64,000 bases of DNA from Oceanobacillus halophilus (GCF_003628505.1 NZ_RBZP01000002.1:186001-250000); one strand, 5' to 3'; counted from the stretch's first letter, positions 9,029-19,007 are shown. The notes: generated by a model not told the origin, from the letters alone. Translations and numbers: made by a program.

Positions 9029-12000
9029 TTAGCTATACTGTTTTGATTTATGTTGTTCCGTAAGAATGGCCTTATATTTCTTAGGAATTACTCGCACAAA
9101 GTTAGGATAGTTATATTCCCAATTTTCCAATATTTCTTTTGCTACTTTGCTATTCGTATACTGAACATGTTGCTTTAATTTATTTTTTAGAAAACAGACG
9201 TCTTCTTCCTCATCCAATCTCTCTACATAAACTAGTTCCTGATTGCACTTTTTCTTAAAAGCTTCCAAGACTTTTACAAGTACATAAGAGATTCCACCTG
9301 ACATTCCTGCAGCAAAGTTCTTACCAACATCTCCAAGAATAATGACTCTTCCTCCCGTCATATACTCACAACCATGATCTCCGATACCTTCTACAACAAC
9401 TTGAGCACCACTATTTCTTACACAAAATCGTTCCCCTGCTATTCCGCTTATAAAAGCCTCTCCACTTGTTGCACCATAAAATGTGGCATTCCCAATAATA
9501 ATGTTTTGTTCTGCCAAAAATGTTGATTTTGCAGTAGGAGAGATAATTATTTTTCCACCAGAAAGCCCTTTTCCAACGTAATCATTGGCATCTCCTTCTA
9601 ACGATAAAGTGATACCTTTTGGTAAAAATGCCCCAAAACTCTGTCCAGCAGAACCTTTAAAGTGATAATTTATCTGATCATCAGGCAACCCATTTTCGCC
9701 AAACATCTCGGAAACTTTACTTCCAACTAAAGTACCCACAGATCGGTTCATATTTTCAATAGGTAAGACTGCATCTAATCGCTGTGTTTGATTGAAACAC
9801 TTATCATACAGAGGTAATAACTTACGACTATCAAGATTTCGTTCCAACTCATGATCTTGTTCTTCTTTATTCCTTTTCTTGGCAAGTGATGAAACAGCAA
9901 GGATGGACGATAAATCAATTCTTTTCGTCTTCCAATGGTCTGGTTCCTCTTGCTTTAGAAGGTCTGTTTTTCCAATCAGTTGGTCTAAGGATTTATAACC
10001 TAATTCAGCCATGTATTCACGAATCTCTTGAGCCACAAATCGCATTAAGTTCACTACTTGATCTGCCGTTCCAACCATATTTTTCCGAAGTTCTGGATTT
10101 TGCGTGGCAATACCAACAGGACATGTATCTAGATGACAAACTCTCATCATGACACAACCTAACGCCACAAGAGGTAATGTAGAAAACCCGTATTCTTCCG
10201 CACCTAGTAGTGCAGCAATTATGACGTCTCTTCCACTCATCATTTTTCCGTCTGTTTCCAAAGTCACTTTATGTCTTAATCCATTCAGCTTTAGCGTTTG
10301 CTGCGCTTCAGCAAGTCCAAGCTCCCACGGCATTCCGGTATGTTTAATACTTGAACGTGAAGCTGCTCCTGTTCCACCGTCATAACCACTAATTAAGATG
10401 ACATCTGCTTTTGCCTTAGCTACACCAGCTGCTATCGTTCCTACCCCTGAAGAAGATACCAATTTGACATTTATTCTTGCTTTTGAATTAGCATTCTTCA
10501 AATCATAAATGAGCTGTGCCAAGTCTTCTATCGAATAAATATCATGATGTGGCGGAGGAGATATTAGTTCAATTCCGGGCGTTACCCCTCTTGTTTTCGC
10601 TACTTCAGGTGTTACTTTATGTCCAGCTAATTGTCCACCTTCACCTGGTTTTGCACCCTGAGCCATTTTAATTTGGATTTCTTTACTATGAATCAGATAG
10701 TGGCTCGTTACACCAAATCTCCCGGAGGCTACTTGTTTTATATTACTGCATTTGGAATCACCATTTTCCAGTGGTGTGAAGCGTTCTGGATCCTCTCCAC
10801 CTTCTCCACTGTTACTCATTCCTCCAATCCGGTTCATTGCAATTGCCAATGCTTCATGCGCTTCTTTACTAATAGACCCAAACGACATCGCACCTGTTTT
10901 AAATCGCTTTAAAATAGATTCCATTGGTTCCACTTCATCTATGGGAATCGATTGACTACTCTTCTTAAACCCCAATAGTCCTCTAATGCTTGTGTGTTTC
11001 CCAACTTCATCATTAATCATCGCACTATACTTTTTATATAAATCATAACTTCCCGTGCGAACAGCCTGCTGTAACGTGTGAATTGTTTTCGGTTGATATA
11101 AGTGCAATTCTCCTTCTCGTCGCCAGTGAAAGTCCGATCCAATATCTAATTCCAATGACTCTTTTGAAAAAGCTCCGTTATGTCGCTCGCAAGTTTCTCT
11201 CGAAATATCCTCTAGTACTAAACCGCCTATTTTGCTTGAAGTTCTTGGAAAATAGCAATCTATTACTTCTTTGCTAATACCTATCGCTTCAAATATCTGC
11301 GCTCCGATATAACTTTGCACAGTAGAAATGCCCATTTTGGATAATATCTTTAATACGCCTTTTGTTATCGCATTTACATAATTGTCAAATGCTTCTTCTA
11401 TCGTAACTTTATTATTCTCTTGGTCGATAAGAGAAGGGATTGACTTATAAACAAGATATGGGTGAATGGCATTCGCACCATACCCTAATAATGCCGCAAA
11501 ATGGTGGACTTCTCTCGGTTCTCCGGATTCTACGATTAGACTTACTTTACTGCGAAGTCCTTTTCGGATTAAGTGATGATGTACCGCTGATACCACAAGT
11601 AAAGATGGGATGGCTGCATTCTCTTTGTTGACATGATAATCACTTAAAATAATAATGCTAAAATTATTATTTACCTCGTTTTCCACTTTCTGTAGCAGTT
11701 GGTCTAATGATTCTTTTAAATTGCCGTTAACTGGAAATAGTGTAGAGATTGTTGCAGTATTCCAGTTATTAGACCGAAGATTCTTTATTTTTACGATATC
11801 TTTACCCGTTAAAATGGGAGTTTGAAGACGTATCTTCTTATCAACTTGCTGTTTCGATAAAAGCAAATTACTATTTCCACCAAGCATGACTTCCATTGAA
11901 GTTATGGACTCTTCTCGAATGGCATCTATTGGTGGATTGGTCACTTGAGCAAACTTTTGTTTAAAATAATGGAATAAAAGTTGTGATTGTCTAGATAATA

Positions 12001-13528
12001 ACGCTAAAGGTGCATCATATCCCATGGATCCAGTTGGTTCTTTTCCATTTAAAATCATCGGTACGAACACTTTCTCTAATTCTTCCAATGTATAACCAAA
12101 AATGGACTGCTTTCTTAGAACAGAGGATGAATCAGCTTTTAACTCGTAATCATAAGAATCATTTGCTATTACTTTTTCAATCGGTATGATATTTTTTTCT
12201 ACTAAATCTTTATAAGGCCTTTCTGATATGATTAATTGCTTCAATTCTTCATCTTCATACAAGCATCCTTTGTCTAAGTCCGCTAAAAGCATCTGTCCTG
12301 GTTTCAAACGATCTTTACGTATTATTTTCTCTTCAGGTATATCAACAACACCTACTTCAGAGGAAACACAAAGGAAATCATCCTCCGTTAGAATATATCG
12401 AGCAGGTCTCAGTCCATTTCTATCTAAACAGGCACCAATTTGTTTACCATCCGTAAACGCTAATGCTGCTGGACCATCCCATGGTTCCATCAAGCTGCTA
12501 TGATACTGATAGAATGCCTTTCTTTCTTCATCCATCCGTTCATTATCTAACCATGGTTCGGGAACCATCATCATCATTGCATGTGGCAAAGACCATCCAG
12601 ACAATACTAGGAATTCTAATGTGTTATCAAACATCGCAGAATCACTGCCATCTACATCCACTATCGGGGAAATATCTTTCATATTTAACATGTCCGTTTG
12701 AAATAAGGGCTCCCTTGCATTCATCCAATTCATATTTCCATTAATCGTATTAATCTCTCCATTATGCATGAGGTATCGATTGGGCTGCGCTCTGTGCCAA
12801 CTAGGGAAAGTATTTGTACTAAAACGATTATGTACCATCGCCATTCCTGTCTCATATCGTTCATTACGCAGATCCAAATAAAAAGCTTTTAATTGTTTCG
12901 GTAGTAATAATCCTTTATAAATAATCGTTCTTGACGAAAAGCTGACTAGATAGAAAGCTTCATCCTTTTGAATCCCTTCATTTATGAGCGCTTTTTCAAT
13001 CTTTTTCCGAAGTAGATATAACTTTCTTTCAAACCTGATATCTTCTGGCTTTTCATAAGGTGACAGGACAAATACTTGTTTTATTACTGGTTGGGTCGCT
13101 TTAGCTTGCTGTGAAAGGGAACGATTATTTGTTGGTACAGTTCTCCAACCAAATATCTCCAACCCCGTCTTTCCTATCATTCTCTCTATCATCATTTCAC
13201 TGCGTTCTCTCTCGGAGTCATCTGCTGGAAGGAAAAACATCCCGACACCATACATTCCAACTTCAACGAATGTCTTACCATTCTCACTCCATTCTGTTTC
13301 AAATAATTTATGAGGAATACGGGTTAAAATCCCCGCTCCATCCCCTACATCATTTTCAGCATCGTGTCCGCCCCGATGATCCAATCTTTCCAAAGCAGTT
13401 AGCGCTTGACTGACAATTGTATGTGATTCTATTCCATTTATATTAGCTAACATCGCAATTCCGCATGCATCATGTTCCAAATGAGCTTCATACAACCCTT
13501 TGTTCTCAATACGCTGTGTATGTTGCAT
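9029..13528 (-). CDS. gltB: glutamate synthase large subunit
   Basis: About 1499 residues, normal for the family (gltA in B. subtilis). GOGAT makes two glutamates from glutamine and 2-oxoglutarate. The N-terminal amidotransferase (about 22-430) begins with HDACGIAML; Cys22 should be exposed by removal of a short propeptide. Then come the central domain (about 470-750), the FMN domain with GQLAGHKVTPEVA and SGYDGGTGAA, the 3Fe-4S cysteines in CVMMRVCHLDTCPVGIATQNP, and the C-terminal beta-helix (GXGXG). The start is ATG at 13528, seven bases after AGGAGG; an upstream GTG/ATG at 13558 has no such site. It is the first gene of the run. No gltC-type regulator is adjacent. Confidence 0.96.
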   Translation of the reverse strand: MQHTQRIENKGLYEAHLEHDACGIAMLANINGIESHTIVSQALTALERLDHRGGHDAENDVGDGAGILTRIPHKLFETEWSENGKTFVEVGMYGVGMFFLPADDSERERSEMMIERMIGKTGLEIFGWRTVPTNNRSLSQQAKATQPVIKQVFVLSPYEKPEDIRFERKLYLLRKKIEKALINEGIQKDEAFYLVSFSSRTIIYKGLLLPKQLKAFYLDLRNERYETGMAMVHNRFSTNTFPSWHRAQPNRYLMHNGEINTINGNMNWMNAREPLFQTDMLNMKDISPIVDVDGSDSAMFDNTLEFLVLSGWSLPHAMMMMVPEPWLDNERMDEERKAFYQYHSSLMEPWDGPAALAFTDGKQIGACLDRNGLRPARYILTEDDFLCVSSEVGVVDIPEEKIIRKDRLKPGQMLLADLDKGCLYEDEELKQLIISERPYKDLVEKNIIPIEKVIANDSYDYELKADSSSVLRKQSIFGYTLEELEKVFVPMILNGKEPTGSMGYDAPLALLSRQSQLLFHYFKQKFAQVTNPPIDAIREESITSMEVMLGGNSNLLLSKQQVDKKIRLQTPILTGKDIVKIKNLRSNNWNTATISTLFPVNGNLKESLDQLLQKVENEVNNNFSIIILSDYHVNKENAAIPSLLVVSAVHHHLIRKGLRSKVSLIVESGEPREVHHFAALLGYGANAIHPYLVYKSIPSLIDQENNKVTIEEAFDNYVNAITKGVLKILSKMGISTVQSYIGAQIFEAIGISKEVIDCYFPRTSSKIGGLVLEDISRETCERHNGAFSKESLELDIGSDFHWRREGELHLYQPKTIHTLQQAVRTGSYDLYKKYSAMINDEVGKHTSIRGLLGFKKSSQSIPIDEVEPMESILKRFKTGAMSFGSISKEAHEALAIAMNRIGGMSNSGEGGEDPERFTPLENGDSKCSNIKQVASGRFGVTSHYLIHSKEIQIKMAQGAKPGEGGQLAGHKVTPEVAKTRGVTPGIELISPPPHHDIYSIEDLAQLIYDLKNANSKARINVKLVSSSGVGTIAAGVAKAKADVILISGYDGGTGAASRSSIKHTGMPWELGLAEAQQTLKLNGLRHKVTLETDGKMMSGRDVIIAALLGAEEYGFSTLPLVALGCVMMRVCHLDTCPVGIATQNPELRKNMVGTADQVVNLMRFVAQEIREYMAELGYKSLDQLIGKTDLLKQEEPDHWKTKRIDLSSILAVSSLAKKRNKEEQDHELERNLDSRKLLPLYDKCFNQTQRLDAVLPIENMNRSVGTLVGSKVSEMFGENGLPDDQINYHFKGSAGQSFGAFLPKGITLSLEGDANDYVGKGLSGGKIIISPTAKSTFLAEQNIIIGNATFYGATSGEAFISGIAGERFCVRNSGAQVVVEGIGDHGCEYMTGGRVIILGDVGKNFAAGMSGGISYVLVKVLEAFKKKCNQELVYVERLDEEEDVCFLKNKLKQHVQYTNSKVAKEILENWEYNYPNFVRVIPKKYKAILTEQHKSKQYS

Positions 13529-14091
13529 CTCATAACCTCCTCTAACTCGTTCTGTCAACCTGTAATCTTATTTTAGCAATTCACGATTGGATTGTATTTA
13601 GAGTATTTTACATAATGTTTGCACTTTTTGTATAAAATAACACCAAATATTAAGAAAATAATAATTTATTCATTTGCAAATATTAATCAATTATTATTTA
13701 TTTTCATATGGATTCTTACACAAATATAGAAATATTTCATCTTTTAGTTAAATAATGTTCCTTATTTCATTTTTCCTTGGTAGTTGTCAATATTTGTTAC
13801 CTCTGAATTTGTGTTATATGACTAATAATTTAGGGTTATGGAGAATTAATACTATCTTGCATTCTGTTTTTAAAAGGTTATTTAGAATTGTATGTTTAGA
13901 TACAGATGAGAGAAACAGAAAAAGTTTATTCAACTAGCTTTCAGTCGAATAAGAAATAAATTATATATGACGATAAAAAAGGAGGTCGGGACAAAATTCT
14001 AAAATTAGGACGTTTCCTCATACTTACGGATACTAACTATATTTGGATTTTATTTTGATAAAACATCTTTCTCCCCAAAACTAAACCCATT
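13529..14091. other. AT-rich intergenic region upstream of gltB; repeat-end remnant
   Basis: No credible gene. The part next to gltB is AT-rich and should hold its promoter; I found no convincing GlnR/TnrA or GltC box. At 13981-13997 the sequence GGAGGTCGGGACAAAA resembles one end of the inverted-repeat element seen whole at 43976-44116, so it is probably a remnant. Open frames here have no family features. Confidence 0.5.
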
Positions 14092-14130
14092 ATAAAAAAG
14101 GTAACCATGTAGATTAGCTTGGTTACCTTT
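14092..14130 (-). terminator. terminator of the AraC-family gene
   Basis: AAAGGTAACCA (14097-14107) pairs with TGGTTACCTTT (14120-14130); on the minus strand the stem is followed by a run of Us (AAAAAA on the plus strand at 14094-14099). It touches the stop codon of the gene. Confidence 0.82.
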
Positions 14131-14920
14131 AACGTATATCTGATGGGTTTTTACCTGTGTATTTCTTAAACTGCCGACTAAAAAAGTGCAAATCATTATA
14201 GCCCAAAGCTGCTGCAGTTTCTGTGACTGTCATGCCAGCATAATGAAGTAAATGCTCCGCACGTTTTATTCTAGAGAATATAATATAACTTTTTACCGTT
14301 TGGCCAATAACTTCTTTAAATTTCAATGAAAAATATCGTTCTGATAGATTCGCTCTTTCAGCTAAGGTCTTTACAGTATGTGGTTTTCCAGGATGTTGTT
14401 GAATATAATTTGCAATCTCACGAATGGTTTCAAACAGATTAGTACTATGGTCTTCTTCCTTTTCAACTTTCCCTTCTCTTTCTTGACGAAGAAGATGAAT
14501 CATAAGCTGTTTTAATAGTAACTTTGCTTCCGCCTCAGACCCATAGGATGGCACTAGAAACAAACGAACATACTGTGTTAATAACGACTCAAACCGTATC
14601 GTATTTTCGATTACTCGATGTGAAGCAGGGACCAAACGAATCGATTCAGAAACATCAAAATGAATATACGTTAGAACGAGGGGATTTTGAGGATTATGTG
14701 TAGCTGTAGTAACATCACCAGGTTTAAATAAAAAACAATGACCTCTTTCTAATGGATATGACTTTCCATTTAAAATTAAATGACCTTCTCCACTCCAAAC
14801 ATAAAATAAATCATAATTTGGCATTGGCTTATCTCTTTTTCTCCACTTCCAATTTGGTTCACAATGAATGGTAGCAAGTGACGATTTTAGAACTAAATTC
14901 TCCGGATTTACATATAGCAT
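14129..14920 (-). CDS. AraC-family transcriptional regulator with cupin sensor domain
   Basis: 263 residues. The N-terminal half (about 10-130) has the cupin-like pattern of AraC sensors, with a conserved GHCFLFKPGDV segment. The C-terminal half (about 165-263) has the two helix-turn-helix motifs: TVKTLAERANLSERYFSLKFKEVIG and the signature VTETAAALGYNDLHFFSRQFKKYTGKNPSD. Such proteins usually activate sugar or stress genes; its targets are not evident because both neighbours are functionally unrelated. The ATG follows GGGGGATTTGG. Confidence 0.88.
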   Translation of the reverse strand: MLYVNPENLVLKSSLATIHCEPNWKWRKRDKPMPNYDLFYVWSGEGHLILNGKSYPLERGHCFLFKPGDVTTATHNPQNPLVLTYIHFDVSESIRLVPASHRVIENTIRFESLLTQYVRLFLVPSYGSEAEAKLLLKQLMIHLLRQEREGKVEKEEDHSTNLFETIREIANYIQQHPGKPHTVKTLAERANLSERYFSLKFKEVIGQTVKSYIIFSRIKRAEHLLHYAGMTVTETAAALGYNDLHFFSRQFKKYTGKNPSDIR

Positions 14921-15064
14921 CCAAATCCCCCTTCTGAAATTTCTATATTTCTATTTTATTGCTAATTAGGGGAATTTATCAACATATTTAATATAAAAAT
15001 AGTTTAATAGAGTCACTAAATCCTTGCCACTTGCCAACACCAAAATAAATCTTAGAACCGTCAG

Positions 15065-16321
15065 CTAATTACTTTCATCTATTTCACTCAGTTCTCTTTT
15101 AACTTCACGTGGTAATTCCAAGAAAGGCTGAATATCTTGTACGTATTCCAGGATTCCTAAATACTCTCCATTCTCATCAAATACGCCTTTATAAGTAATA
15201 TGGATGTATTGATCCTTTTTCTTGAACCACATACTTTCAGAAGAGCGTCTCTTCGTTTTTAAATCACGGATTAAATTCATTACCTTCTTCAGACTCTTAG
15301 GTGGATGACAATTTGCTACATTACGTCCAATCGAGCTTGGTGTCCGTACAAGCATCATCTCAGATGATTCTATTTTGTCGTTAAAATATTTAAAAATCCC
15401 GTTTTTATCAACAAACGTTATTTCTAATGGCAAATTGTTAAGAATGTGGTTAGCTTCTTTCCGTGTTAAGTAACCACCTCCAAATGCCAAGTGTTCGACT
15501 GATGATTCACTATCTGCGGCACTGATTTCTTTATTTATGTTTGAATTATCTTGTGTAGGCTCCCACTTTTCTTCTGGCTCGACGATACAATAGCCAAATG
15601 CATCACTTTCCTTTGCGATATCAAACCAATTGTCTTCATTAAAAATGGACAAAACAATCGGTAAAAGAAATGATTCTTCTTGAAAAATCATTTCTTTAAA
15701 TTTACTTTCCAAGATATCATAGGATTTTTTAACATATTTAAACTCTATATCAGGGATTTTCTCGATCATTCTTTTTGTCCCCTTATATAAGTTGCGAATT
15801 CGGTCATCTTCCCCCCACATTAACCTTGCAGGAGTATAATACCCATATCGTTCCATTATAGGGAAAAAGAGTTTCTCTTTACGATTATAATGGTTATAGA
15901 ATTGCCCTAATATCGACATTTGTTCCTTTAATCTTTCTATCATACCTACTTGTTGATTCTTTTCAAGTGAATCGAATAGGTTGTTCATTTGATCCAGAAC
16001 GGATTGAAGTGCCCTATTCTCATCTTTAAAGATTTGAACAGGATGACCTGGATGATCAGATTCTGGAATATAACTATCAGTAATTGATTGACCGTACAAT
16101 TGCTGATATACACGGAATAACTTTCTAACATCCTCAGAAGTAATCCCATCATCTGCGCTTGTTAATTCTTGAACGATAAACAATATCTCTACAGCATCCA
16201 GATTCTGGAAGTGCTGGTCAAAATCATTTTGGACAGTTTCTGGATGTTCACCATGATGTAGACGAAGCAATATATCTTTTAAATTATTAATTAGTTTGAT
16301 GTTAAACTGTGCTTTCGACAT
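15065..16321 (-). CDS. DUF438 / hemerythrin-like / PAS domain protein
   Basis: 418 residues in three parts: DUF438 at about 10-80, a hemerythrin-like four-helix region at about 95-250, and a PAS domain at about 290-400 (ITFVDKNGIFKYFNDK ... GRNVANCHPPKS ... GEYLGILEYVQDI). Proteins with this order are thought to sense oxygen, NO or redox state in the cytoplasm. The hemerythrin region keeps HPGHPVQIFKDEN and HYNRKEKLFFPIMERYG, but the usual WGVHDEIR segment reads WGEDDRIR, so one expected histidine ligand is Asp; iron binding may be changed or lost. Start ATG after GAGGTAAGAAA. It stands alone. Confidence 0.8.
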   Translation of the reverse strand: MSKAQFNIKLINNLKDILLRLHHGEHPETVQNDFDQHFQNLDAVEILFIVQELTSADDGITSEDVRKLFRVYQQLYGQSITDSYIPESDHPGHPVQIFKDENRALQSVLDQMNNLFDSLEKNQQVGMIERLKEQMSILGQFYNHYNRKEKLFFPIMERYGYYTPARLMWGEDDRIRNLYKGTKRMIEKIPDIEFKYVKKSYDILESKFKEMIFQEESFLLPIVLSIFNEDNWFDIAKESDAFGYCIVEPEEKWEPTQDNSNINKEISAADSESSVEHLAFGGGYLTRKEANHILNNLPLEITFVDKNGIFKYFNDKIESSEMMLVRTPSSIGRNVANCHPPKSLKKVMNLIRDLKTKRRSSESMWFKKKDQYIHITYKGVFDENGEYLGILEYVQDIQPFLELPREVKRELSEIDESN

Positions 16322-16431
16322 TTTCTTACCTCATTTCGCTTGATGCCTAATAGTGTTTTTTAAATTGTCTTCTACACTCAAGTATAAAAGATTGTTTTCA
16401 TGTATCCTACCATGATTCGTGAATTTATTTA

Positions 16432-16500
16432 GACTCTTTTCGTATAGTCTGTTGCTTTTTGACGTTTTACAGTTGATAAAATAAAGTCATGGTAAAAGCT
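16432..16500. repeat. deletion relic of the MITE-like element
   Basis: GACTCTTTTCGTATAGTCTG and the following TTGCTTTTTGACGTTTTACA match the left end of the long elements at 21258 and 52116; this joins directly to AAATAAAGTCATGGTAAAAG, which matches their right end. The ~500-bp interior is missing. It lies upstream of the divergent DUF438 gene and the Gly/Tyr-rich gene; the remaining gap from 16322 to 16618 shows no other feature. Confidence 0.7.
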
Positions 16501-16618
16501 AATTTGCCTAGTCAAAATCATAATACCTATCATAACTTAATACAGAACTATGCAGGATAACTGACTTGTGTAGATTTTATTAAAAAGACTGCAGACACTA
16601 ATAAGTGGGGGTTTTACG

Positions 16619-16876
16619 ATGAATAAGAATATGAATCATATTCATTTGAATCAAGATGATCAAAGAATTATCGGGCGCCGTCCATTTGGTTTTGGAATCG
16701 GCAGACCGTTTGGCTATGGGTATCCTTATGGTTTCGGTTTTGGAGCACCGTTTTTAGGCGGGATTGTTGGAGGTTAATTAGGAAGTGCATTACTTCCTCC
16801 ATACGGATATGGTTATCCTTATCCATACGCCTATCCATTCTTTGGTGGCTATGGGTATCCATTTTATTATTATTAA
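16619..16876 (+). pseudogene. glycine/tyrosine/proline-rich small protein gene with an in-frame stop
   Basis: An ATG after GTGGGGG opens an 86-codon frame whose composition is strikingly regular: GRPFGYGYPYGFGFGAPFL in the first half and PPYGYGYPYPYAYPFFGGYG in the second, ending at TAA 16874-16876. Codon 53 (16775-16777) is TAA, splitting it after GGIVGG; one base change (TTA to TAA) would explain it. The same frame continues with the same composition for 32 codons, so this reads as a nonsense mutation, or a sequencing error. Similar GYG/PYP-rich short proteins occur in Bacillaceae without known function. A strong terminator follows. Confidence 0.65.
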
Positions 16877-16910
16877 CATTTATTCTATTATAATAGAAAA
16901 CTAGCAAGTA

Positions 16911-16958
16911 ATAAAAAACATTTATGTAGACCATTTAAGGCACATAAATGTTTTTTAA
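16911..16958. terminator. bidirectional terminator
   Basis: AAAAAACATTTATGT (from 16913) pairs perfectly with ACATAAATGTTTTTT (16942-16956) across a 14-base loop, with A and U runs on both sides. It ends the Gly/Tyr-rich gene (plus) and probably the metal ATPase gene (minus). Confidence 0.88.
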
Positions 16959-17030
16959 ACTTGGAACAATGCGTATTAGTCATTCATCACAGTAACTATA
17001 GTTGTTTCATAAAAAGGTGTGTATTCAATT

Positions 17031-18872
17031 TTACATTTCTTCTTTCCCTCTTAGTAATAATCGTAGTCCGTTTAAAATAACTAAAATAGTTGAACCTTCA
17101 TGGAATAGAACTGCTGTAGGTAAATTTAATAAACCAAAAAGATTTAGTATGACCAACGTTATAATTACCGTAATTGAAAACACCACATTTGCAAGAATAA
17201 TTCGATTTAATTTATGGCTTAACTTAAAACTATAGAGTAATTTTGCTAAATTGTTTTTTACAATTACAACATCAGCAGACTCCATTGCAATAGATGAACC
17301 ACTGCCCATTGCAATTCCTATATCTGAGTTCGCTAGTGCTGGAGCATCATTAATCCCGTCTCCAATCATTCCCACAACTTTATTTTTTTCTTGACTTTCA
17401 TTTACAAATTTAATCTTGTCTTCTGGTAAACACGAAGCGACATAGTCATCAATGCCTACTTCTTCTGCAACTTTTTTCGCTACCATTTCATTATCCCCTG
17501 TTAATAAAGCAACTTGAATCCCTTCTTTTTGAAAACCTGAAATGGCTTGGGCAGATTCTTTACGTACCCGATCAGCTAGAGAAAAATAACCGATTATTTG
17601 ATTATCTTTCCCTACGAAAATAGTTGTGTTTCCTTCTATTGCTTTACTCCGATAATTATTAACATCTTCCAAGCTATCGAATGTAGAAGGTTTACCAATT
17701 TTAATATCGCCTTTTTTAACTCCCGAACCGGCTATTTCTTCAACGGCTTCCGTTTGATCTACGCTATCTAGATTTAACTCTTTAAATGTGTTTACAATTG
17801 CCTCTGCAATAGGATGGCTGGATTGTTGTTCCATATATACTACTTCTTTTAATGCTTCATCATCTATTGCATAATCAATTACCTGAAACTCTCCATAAGT
17901 TAAAGTCCCTGTTTTATCACTATACAATACATTCATTGTACTCAACGCTTCCATGGCTGCTCCACCTTTAAATAGAATACCATTTTTGGCACCATTACTA
18001 ATGGCACTTAAAGTGGCAGGTGTTGCTGAGGCTACTAATGCACATGGGCTGGCTACTGTTAGCAATACCATTCCTCTATAAAACGATTCTTGGAAAGTAA
18101 AATCATTCAAAGTATATAGGATAAGAATAAAGATTGGAACTGCAATTAGGACTGCAATAACATATTTAGATTCGATCCGGTCAATAAATTTAGAAATTTT
18201 AGATGGTCTATTTTGTGCTTCTTCAACCATTCGAATAATATTTGAAAAAACAGTTTCATTACTTAATTTATTTACTCGAAGATAAAAGACATTTCCTTCA
18301 TTAATCGTTCCAGCATAAACTTCAGCAGACTTTTCTTTTTCAACCGGAACAGATTCTCCAGTTAATGTAGCTTCATTTACCATTACTTTTCGATCGGTAT
18401 AACCATCAATTGGAATTTGTTCTCCTTTTGATACGACAACTATATCCCCTACTTCTAATTTATCCGTAGACACCTCTACGATTTCTCCGTTTTCTTTTAG
18501 AAGATGTGCAGTTGATGGGACTTGCGACATTAATTCAGATATTGCATTTGTTGATTTGTTTGTTGCATAATCTTCTAATGCTTCAGCCCCAGCAAAGATT
18601 AATAATAAAACAGCCCCTTCCGATTCATAATTGATTAATACAGCTCCTAAGGCTGCTAATATCATCAGCAAATCAACATTGGGTGATTTTGATTTAACTG
18701 TATCTACTACGGCATCTTTTGCAGCAAAAAATCCTAAAAAGAAAATGGCTATGTAAAATGAGATTTGACTATAACCAGCATGAACTTGTGTAAAGATAAA
18801 TCCTAAAATAGTAAATAGAAAACCTATCATTAAAAATTGACCTTGACGATTCTTTATTAAATAATTAAACAT
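17031..18872 (-). CDS. pfeT: P1B-4-type metal-exporting ATPase (PfeT/ZosA-like)
   Basis: 613 residues, short for a P-type ATPase because there is no N-terminal metal-binding domain. It has the actuator TGES, the phosphorylation motif SDKTGTLT and GDGINDAPAL. The transport segment has SPC (TVASPCALVAS) rather than CPC, and the last membrane region has HEGST; together these mark subgroup P1B-4, which includes the iron exporter PfeT of B. subtilis, FrvA of Listeria and CoaT. The likely substrate is therefore Fe(II), less probably Co(II). The upstream region has a promoter, a PerR-like box over the start site and a Fur-like box further up, as known for pfeT, which strengthens the iron call. Confidence 0.88.
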   Translation of the reverse strand: MFNYLIKNRQGQFLMIGFLFTILGFIFTQVHAGYSQISFYIAIFFLGFFAAKDAVVDTVKSKSPNVDLLMILAALGAVLINYESEGAVLLLIFAGAEALEDYATNKSTNAISELMSQVPSTAHLLKENGEIVEVSTDKLEVGDIVVVSKGEQIPIDGYTDRKVMVNEATLTGESVPVEKEKSAEVYAGTINEGNVFYLRVNKLSNETVFSNIIRMVEEAQNRPSKISKFIDRIESKYVIAVLIAVPIFILILYTLNDFTFQESFYRGMVLLTVASPCALVASATPATLSAISNGAKNGILFKGGAAMEALSTMNVLYSDKTGTLTYGEFQVIDYAIDDEALKEVVYMEQQSSHPIAEAIVNTFKELNLDSVDQTEAVEEIAGSGVKKGDIKIGKPSTFDSLEDVNNYRSKAIEGNTTIFVGKDNQIIGYFSLADRVRKESAQAISGFQKEGIQVALLTGDNEMVAKKVAEEVGIDDYVASCLPEDKIKFVNESQEKNKVVGMIGDGINDAPALANSDIGIAMGSGSSIAMESADVVIVKNNLAKLLYSFKLSHKLNRIILANVVFSITVIITLVILNLFGLLNLPTAVLFHEGSTILVILNGLRLLLRGKEEM

Positions 18873-18934
18873 TTCACAGTATCCCTTCTTACGAGATTTT
18901 TATTGTATTTTGAAATGAACGACAGTAAAACAAA

Positions 18935-18982
18935 CTATAATTATTATATTTTAATCATATGTTTAAGAGTAGATTCTGTCAA
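18935..18982 (-). promoter_or_regulatory. pfeT promoter with PerR-like operator
   Basis: On the minus strand TTGACA (18977-18982) and TATGAT (18954-18959) are 17 bases apart, a good sigma-A promoter. Directly after the -10 lies 18935-18949, CTATAATTATTATAT on the plus strand, matching 13 of 15 positions of the PerR box TTATAATNATTATAA. It would cover the start point, fitting repression. Confidence 0.75.
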
Positions 18983-19007
18983 TTAATTGAGAATATTTAT
19001 ACATAAT

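Noticed and set aside
13559-13760. GlnR/TnrA operator before gltB
   Set aside because: Several TGT...ACA-like pairs occur by AT-richness, but none has the TGTNA-N7-TNACA spacing.
13755-13937. 60-codon open frame upstream of gltB
   Set aside because: No ribosome binding site, AT-rich random composition and no recognisable motif.
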